A stretch of DNA of 10,251 bases from an uncultured Clostridia bacterium. GTDB taxonomy: Bacteria; Bacillota; Clostridia; TANB77; CAG-508. A program made the translations under genes and the position numbers. Each line of letters starts with the position of its first letter. The first letter of the stretch is position 1. Positions 6,128-10,251 of the stretch are shown in pieces. The stretch covers positions 1 to 10,251 of the forward strand of contig CAQRYF010000056.1 in NCBI GenBank assembly GCA_948875265.1, read 5' to 3'. The notes beneath the pieces are model-generated. The model was not told where the DNA came from and did no database searches. It saw only the letters and a list, made by a program, of their open reading frames with translations.

Positions 6128-9100
6128 TTATTCAATAATATCATTCTCATCATCAAGATTATCATTAGCTAAATCATTATCAAATAATAATTCATCGCCT
6201 TCATCATCTAAACCTTCGAATAATTCATCATTACCATCATCTAAAGAATTTTCGTCACTACCAACTACCATTTCATCTTCATATTCTTCTTCGTAACCCT
6301 CTAAATCGCCTTCTGTAACTACTTCTTCCTCAGATAATACCTTATTTTCTTTCTCAGGATCATATTCGATTCCCTCTTCAATGTTTTCTTTTAATTCAAG
6401 CTCTTGATTATCATCTGAATATAGACGTACATCTAATCCTAATGACTGTAATTCTTTAACTAAAACTTTAAAGCTTTCTGGAACCCCTGGTTCTGGAACA
6501 TTTTCTCCTTTAACAATAGCTTCATATGTTTTTACTCTTCCTACAACATCATCAGATTTTACTGTTAGCATTTCTTGTAATGTGTAAGATGCTCCATATG
6601 CTTCTAATGCCCAAACTTCCATCTCTCCAAAACGTTGTCCACCAAATTGTGCTTTACCTCCAAGTGGTTGTTGTGTAACTAATGAGTATGGTCCAGTTGA
6701 ACGAGCATGTATTTTATCATCAACTAAATGATGTAATTTTAACATATACATAACACCAACTGTAATTGGCTTATCAAAAGGATCTCCTGTTCTTCCATCA
6801 TAAAGAATAGTTTTTCCGTCTTCACTCATTCCTGCTTCTGCTAATACCTTACGAACATCTTCTTCTGTTGCACCATCAAATACTGGTGTTGATATTTTCC
6901 ATCCTAAAGCTTTAGCAGCTCCTCCTAAGTGTACTTCTAGAACTTGCCCTAAGTTCATACGTGAAGGAACACCAAGTGGATTTAATAATATATCTATTGG
7001 TGTACCATCTGGCATAAATGGCATATCTTCTTCTGGTAATACTCTTGAAATAACACCTTTATTACCATGACGTCCAGCCATTTTATCACCAACTGAAATT
7101 TTTCTTTTTGTTGCTATGTAACATCTAATTATTTGGTTAACTCCAGGTCCTAATTCATCTGAATTATCTCTTGTAAAGATTTTAACATCAACTATAGTTC
7201 CCGCTTCTCCATGTGGCACTCTTAAAGAAGTATCTCTTACTTCTCTTGCTTTTTCACCAAAGATAGCTCTAAGTAATCTTTCTTCAGCTGTTAACTCAGT
7301 TTCTCCCTTTGGAGTAACTTTACCAACTAATATGTCCCCTGGTCTAACTTCTGCACCAATTCTTATTATTCCGTTTTCATCTAAGTCTTTTAAAGAATCA
7401 TCTCCGACATTTGGAATATCACGAGTAATTTCTTCTGCACCTAGTTTTGTATCTCTACATTCACAGTCATATTCTTCAATATGGATTGATGTAAATACAT
7501 CTTCTTTAACTAATCTTTCATTTAAAAGTATAGCATCCTCGTAGTTATATCCTTCCCATGTAGAAAATGCTACTAACACGTTTTTACCTAATGCCATTTC
7601 TCCATTTTGTGTTGATGGACCATCTGCTATAGCATCTCCTTTTTTAACCTTTTCTCCTGCCTTTACTATTGGTTTTTGGTTTATACATGTTCCACCATTT
7701 GTTCTTTTAAATTTACGAAGTTTATGTACAACTGTTTTTCCATTATTATATTTAACAGTGATTGCGTCACCTGTTACTTTTTCAATTACTCCATCATCTT
7801 CTGCTAAAATAAGAATTCCTGAATCCTTTGCAGCCCTATATTCAATACCTGTTCCAACTATTGGACTTTCAGTAATCATAAGTGGAACTGCTTGACGTTG
7901 CATGTTAGCACCCATTAGGGCTCTTTTTGCATCATCATGTTCTAAGAATGGAATCATTGCTGCTGCAATTGAAACTAATTGTTTTGGTGAAACGTCAACA
8001 TATTGAACTTTATCACTATCAACTTCAATTACTTCATTTTTAAATCTTACTCTAACTCTTTTATTAACAAGTTTCCCTTGTTTATCAACTGGCTCAGATG
8101 CTTGAGCAATTATATAATTATCCTCTACATCTGCACTCATATATTCTACTATATCAGTAAGTTTATGTGTTTTAGGATCAATTTTTCTATATGGTGTTTC
8201 TATAAATCCATATTCGTTTATTTGTGCAAATGATGAAAGTGCTGATATAAGTCCAATGTTTGGTCCTTCTGGTGATTCGATTGGACATAATCTACCATAA
8301 TGTGTATAGTGAACGTCACGAACCTCGAATCCAGCTCTTTCACGTGTCAATCCACCTGGTCCTAATGCTGATATTCTTCTTTTATGTGTTAATTCTGATA
8401 GTGGATTTGTTTGATCCATAAATTGTGAAAGTTGTGAACTTCCAAAAAATTCTCTTATTGCTGATGTTATAGGTTTTGTATTAATTAATGTTTGTGGTGT
8501 TACAACATCTAAGTCTTGTATCGTCATTCTTTCTCTTACAACTCTTTCAAGCCTTGTTAATCCAATTCTAAATTGATTTTGTAATAATTCACCAACACAT
8601 CTAATTCTACGATTAGCTAAGTGGTCAATATCATCTGGCTCTCCAAGTCCATGTGAAAGATTTAATAGATAGTTTATAGAAGCTATCATATCTTCTGTTG
8701 TAATATGTTTTGGTACTAATTCATCATATCTTTCTTCTAGAACTTTAACAATATCTTTCTCATCAGTTGTATCTATTATACTTTTTAACACTGTATAATT
8801 TACTAATTCTTTAAAATGTAGCTTACTTAAATCAACTGTTGGTAGAACTTTATGGATATTACATGTAGCATTTCCTATTATTCTTATTTTTCTTTCACCA
8901 ACCATAACATCTACAATATTGATTCCAGAATCTTGAATATTCTCAGCTACTTCTTGTGTAATAACTTCTCCAGCTTGTACAAATACCTCTCCTGTTTCTT
9001 GGTCCATAATATCTGTAGCTGCTACTCTATCTTGTATTCTTGTTGCTAAATTCAATTTTTGATTAAATTTATATCTACCAACTTTAGATAAGTCATATCT

Positions 9101-9892
9101 TTTATTATCATAGAATAATCCATTAAATAAATTTTTTGCAGCATCTACAGTTGGAAGTTCTCCTGGTCTTAATTTTTTATAGATTTCTATTAATGCTTCA
9201 TCTTGATCTTTTATTGTATCTTTGGCAATTGTAGCTGTTAACATTTCTTCATCTCCAAATAATTCTCTTATTTGGTCATCTGAAACAATTCCAATTGCTC
9301 TTAATAATGTTGTTACAGGTACTTTTCTTGTTCTATCAACACGTACATAAAATATATCGTTTCCATCTGTTTCATATTCAAGCCATGCACCTCTTAAAGG
9401 CATTACTGTTGATGTATAAGTTTTCTTTCCAGTTTTTGTATCAAACTCTTCTGAATAATAACAACCTGGTGAACGTACTAACTGACTTACTACAACTCTT
9501 TCTGCACCATTAATAACAAATGTACCACTATCTGTCATAAGTGGAAAATCACCTAAATAGATTTCTTGCTCTTTTATTTCACCAGTTTCACGATTTATTA
9601 ATCTTACTTTTACGTGTAATCTTGATGAATATGTTGCATCTCTTTCTTTTGCTTCTTCAACTGAATATTTTGTTTTGTCCTCCATGTAATAATCGAAAAA
9701 TTCAAGAACTAAATTTCCAGAATAATCTTCAATTGGTGAAATATCTTTTAATACCTCTCCTAATCCTTCTTCTAGAAACCAGTCATATGAATCTTTTTGA
9801 ACTTTGATAAGGTTTGGCATTTCGATATAGTCGCCAACTTTTGCGAAATCTTTACGAGAAGCTTTCTCGTACTTAACTTCTTTTAATTTCAA
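6128..9892 (-). CDS. rpoB: DNA-directed RNA polymerase subunit beta
   Basis: RpoB is the second large catalytic subunit and forms the rifampicin pocket and part of the active centre. I choose TTG 9890-9892 as the start (1254 aa): AGGGG at 9901-9905 lies 8 nt upstream. An in-frame GTG at 9899-9901 overlaps that site and is unlikely. Visible landmarks: the rifampicin region from G484 (GSSQLSQFMDQTNP, then HKRRISALGPGGL) with Q490, D493, H503 and S508 all wild type, predicting a rifampicin-sensitive enzyme; GYNYEDA with E785 and D786; the lysines of GDKMAGRHGNKG (K937, K945); and the conserved C-terminal GGKAQFGGQRFGEMEVWALEAYGA block (about 1078-1101). After the conserved end comes a long acidic tail (residues 1187-1254). 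Bacillus RpoB is about 1193 aa, so this protein is longer, mainly in the tail. rpoB and rpoC are probably co-transcribed. The gene is intact. Confidence 0.99.
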   Translation of the reverse strand: MKLKEVKYEKASRKDFAKVGDYIEMPNLIKVQKDSYDWFLEEGLGEVLKDISPIEDYSGNLVLEFFDYYMEDKTKYSVEEAKERDATYSSRLHVKVRLINRETGEIKEQEIYLGDFPLMTDSGTFVINGAERVVVSQLVRSPGCYYSEEFDTKTGKKTYTSTVMPLRGAWLEYETDGNDIFYVRVDRTRKVPVTTLLRAIGIVSDDQIRELFGDEEMLTATIAKDTIKDQDEALIEIYKKLRPGELPTVDAAKNLFNGLFYDNKRYDLSKVGRYKFNQKLNLATRIQDRVAATDIMDQETGEVFVQAGEVITQEVAENIQDSGINIVDVMVGERKIRIIGNATCNIHKVLPTVDLSKLHFKELVNYTVLKSIIDTTDEKDIVKVLEERYDELVPKHITTEDMIASINYLLNLSHGLGEPDDIDHLANRRIRCVGELLQNQFRIGLTRLERVVRERMTIQDLDVVTPQTLINTKPITSAIREFFGSSQLSQFMDQTNPLSELTHKRRISALGPGGLTRERAGFEVRDVHYTHYGRLCPIESPEGPNIGLISALSSFAQINEYGFIETPYRKIDPKTHKLTDIVEYMSADVEDNYIIAQASEPVDKQGKLVNKRVRVRFKNEVIEVDSDKVQYVDVSPKQLVSIAAAMIPFLEHDDAKRALMGANMQRQAVPLMITESPIVGTGIEYRAAKDSGILILAEDDGVIEKVTGDAITVKYNNGKTVVHKLRKFKRTNGGTCINQKPIVKAGEKVKKGDAIADGPSTQNGEMALGKNVLVAFSTWEGYNYEDAILLNERLVKEDVFTSIHIEEYDCECRDTKLGAEEITRDIPNVGDDSLKDLDENGIIRIGAEVRPGDILVGKVTPKGETELTAEERLLRAIFGEKAREVRDTSLRVPHGEAGTIVDVKIFTRDNSDELGPGVNQIIRCYIATKRKISVGDKMAGRHGNKGVISRVLPEEDMPFMPDGTPIDILLNPLGVPSRMNLGQVLEVHLGGAAKALGWKISTPVFDGATEEDVRKVLAEAGMSEDGKTILYDGRTGDPFDKPITVGVMYMLKLHHLVDDKIHARSTGPYSLVTQQPLGGKAQFGGQRFGEMEVWALEAYGASYTLQEMLTVKSDDVVGRVKTYEAIVKGENVPEPGVPESFKVLVKELQSLGLDVRLYSDDNQELELKENIEEGIEYDPEKENKVLSEEEVVTEGDLEGYEEEYEDEMVVGSDENSLDDGNDELFEGLDDEGDELLFDNDLANDNLDDENDIIE
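6131..6334 (-). other. Acidic C-terminal tail of RpoB (coding segment)
   Basis: The last 68 residues contain 32 Asp/Glu and no Lys or Arg, beginning SEEEVVTEGDLEGYEEE and ending DDENDIIE. Short acidic tails exist in other Bacillota RpoB proteins, including Bacillus, so this is an expanded version rather than a new domain. It is probably disordered. Confidence 0.85.
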
Positions 9893-9900
9893 AAAAATCA

Positions 9901-9905
9901 CCCCT
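9901..9905 (-). promoter_or_regulatory. Ribosome binding site of rpoB
   Basis: AGGGG, continuing into TGAT on the minus strand, matches the anti-Shine-Dalgarno well. It lies 8 nt before TTG 9890-9892. The in-frame GTG at 9899-9901 overlaps it. Confidence 0.75.
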
Positions 9906-9929
9906 AAAAAATATTAAGCAGATTTAAAT

Positions 9930-9944
9930 ATCAACATTGTTGAT
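9930..9944. repeat. Small inverted repeat upstream of rpoB
   Basis: ATCAACA and TGTTGAT flank a single central base (9937), about 25 nt upstream of the rpoB ribosome binding site. It could be a protein-binding palindrome or a small RNA hairpin; in AT-rich DNA it may also be chance. Confidence 0.4.
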
Positions 9945-9955
9945 TTATATATTAG

Positions 9956-10062
9956 TTAAGAAAAGTCCCTCTTAAATTACAATTTGCTTACTAATTTTTT
10001 AATTTGTCTGCTCTTACAAATTAAAATCCTTAGGGCTTATTGTATTTAATTCCTCTTATCTT
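9956..10062 (-). promoter_or_regulatory. Structured rpoB leader carrying a motif shared with the rpoB-rpoC spacer
   Basis: In transcript order this holds AAGATAAGAGG (10062-10052), CCCTAAGG followed by ATTTT (10035-10023), and a hairpin at 10022-10001. The hairpin stem AATTTGT/ACAAATT presents the 8-nt loop AAGAGCAG. A hairpin at 9975-9956 follows, with stem TTAAGA/TCTTAA and loop GGGACTTT. The first three blocks recur in the same order upstream of rpoC. The 5' block can also pair with the 3' CTTTTCTTAA, which would exclude the last hairpin. No good promoter was identified, so where this leader begins is unknown. Confidence 0.4.
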
Positions 10063-10096
10063 AATTTTTAACATTAGAATATTTTGTAAAAACTAA

Positions 10097-10116
10097 AGTT
10101 GTATTTAGTTGTATTT
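10097..10116. repeat. Perfect tandem 10-bp repeat upstream of rpoB
   Basis: Two adjacent copies of AGTTGTATTT on the plus strand (AAATACAACT on the minus strand). It lies between the terminator-like hairpin and the structured leader, where a promoter for rpoB would be expected. No function is evident. Confidence 0.7.
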
Positions 10117-10148
10117 GAAAAATTTAACCTTCAAATTAAATAAACGGC

Positions 10149-10191
10149 AACAAAAGAGCTGTTAAAAAATGGACATTTTTCAACTCGCTCT
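10149..10191 (-). terminator. Terminator- or attenuator-like hairpin upstream of rpoB
   Basis: On the minus strand AGAGC (10191-10187) pairs with GCTCT (10159-10155). After a small internal loop, GTTGAAAAAT (10184-10175) pairs with ATTTTTTAAC (10170-10161), with one G-U pair and a GTCC loop. The stem is followed by TTTGTT, a modest U-run. It may end an upstream transcript (rplL is the usual neighbour, but is not in the window) or reduce read-through into rpoB, as the rplL-rpoB attenuator does in Escherichia coli. The plus strand has no T-run after it. Confidence 0.5.
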
Positions 10192-10251
10192 AAGGTTTTA
10201 TTGATTTATATTTTCTCGTATTAATTTTATTTTAATCACCCTTATTTTTTA

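Larger units (their letters stand above)
9906..10251. other. Non-coding stretch upstream of rpoB
   Basis: No convincing gene lies here; only very short frames without a ribosome binding site are present. It contains the hairpin at 10149-10191, a tandem 10-bp repeat (10097-10116, two copies of AGTTGTATTT on the plus strand), the structured leader and the small palindrome at 9930-9944. No -35/-10 pair on the minus strand is good enough to call. Any rplL gene would have to lie beyond 10251. Confidence 0.7.

Noticed and set aside
6096..6296. Serine-rich open frame on the plus strand
   Set aside because: It is the antisense image of the acidic RpoB tail (GAA/GAT codons read backwards) and has no ribosome binding site of its own.
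8393..8450. Possible rifampicin-resistance changes in rpoB
   Set aside because: Q490, D493, H503 and S508 (equivalents of Escherichia coli Q513, D516, H526, S531) are all wild type. The Thr at the position of E. coli N518 is also present in Bacillus.
10032..10076. Fourteen-codon frame from an ATG in the rpoB leader, a possible leader peptide
   Set aside because: No ribosome binding site precedes the ATG and the codons show no regulatory run of one amino acid.
10199..10238. Thirteen-codon frame from GTG at 10236-10238 on the minus strand, reading MIKIKLIRENINQ
   Set aside because: The AAGGG before it overlaps the start rather than standing upstream, and the frame is too short to support.

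Overview
This is a very AT-rich window with three large genes, all on the minus strand, and no sign of the plus strand being used. The best guess is a low-GC Bacillota of the Clostridia type, probably an uncultured, gut-type lineage. The reasons are the base composition, strong purine-rich ribosome binding sites, RpoB and RpoC sequences that align closely with Bacillus/Clostridium proteins and lack the large proteobacterial insertions, and a surface protein with cohesin-like, dockerin-like and sorting-signal features. The taxonomic call is inference.

In transcription order (right to left), the window opens with about 360 bases of non-coding DNA (9893-10251). It holds a terminator- or attenuator-like hairpin (10149-10191), then a structured leader, then rpoB (6128-9892, TTG start). 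A 122-base spacer with a long imperfect hairpin (6037-6111) separates rpoB from rpoC (2478-6005, GTG start). A strong intrinsic terminator (2400-2460) ends the rpoBC unit directly after rpoC. The frequent Bacillota continuation into rpsL-rpsG-fusA-tuf is therefore not present here. After a promoter region carrying 11-bp phased direct repeats comes a separate gene for a modular surface protein (125-2206), closed by an AT-rich intrinsic terminator (71-121).

rpoB and rpoC encode the two catalytic subunits of RNA polymerase. Both look intact and functional, with wild-type catalytic motifs and a wild-type rifampicin pocket.

The two most interesting observations are these. (1) A shared sequence block occurs in the same order upstream of both rpoB and rpoC: AAGAYAAGAGG, then CCNTAAGG, then ATTTGYAAGARCAG. 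In the rpoB-rpoC spacer it sits inside a long hairpin, which suggests a repeated RNA regulatory element dedicated to RNA polymerase genes. (2) The surface protein reads like two secreted proteins fused in frame. A cohesin-like half ends in an LPYAG-TM-KKKEK sorting signal. It is followed at once by a second signal-peptide-like segment leading into a dockerin-like module and a long coiled coil. Proteolytic splitting of this hairpin would release a cohesin and a dockerin from one polypeptide.
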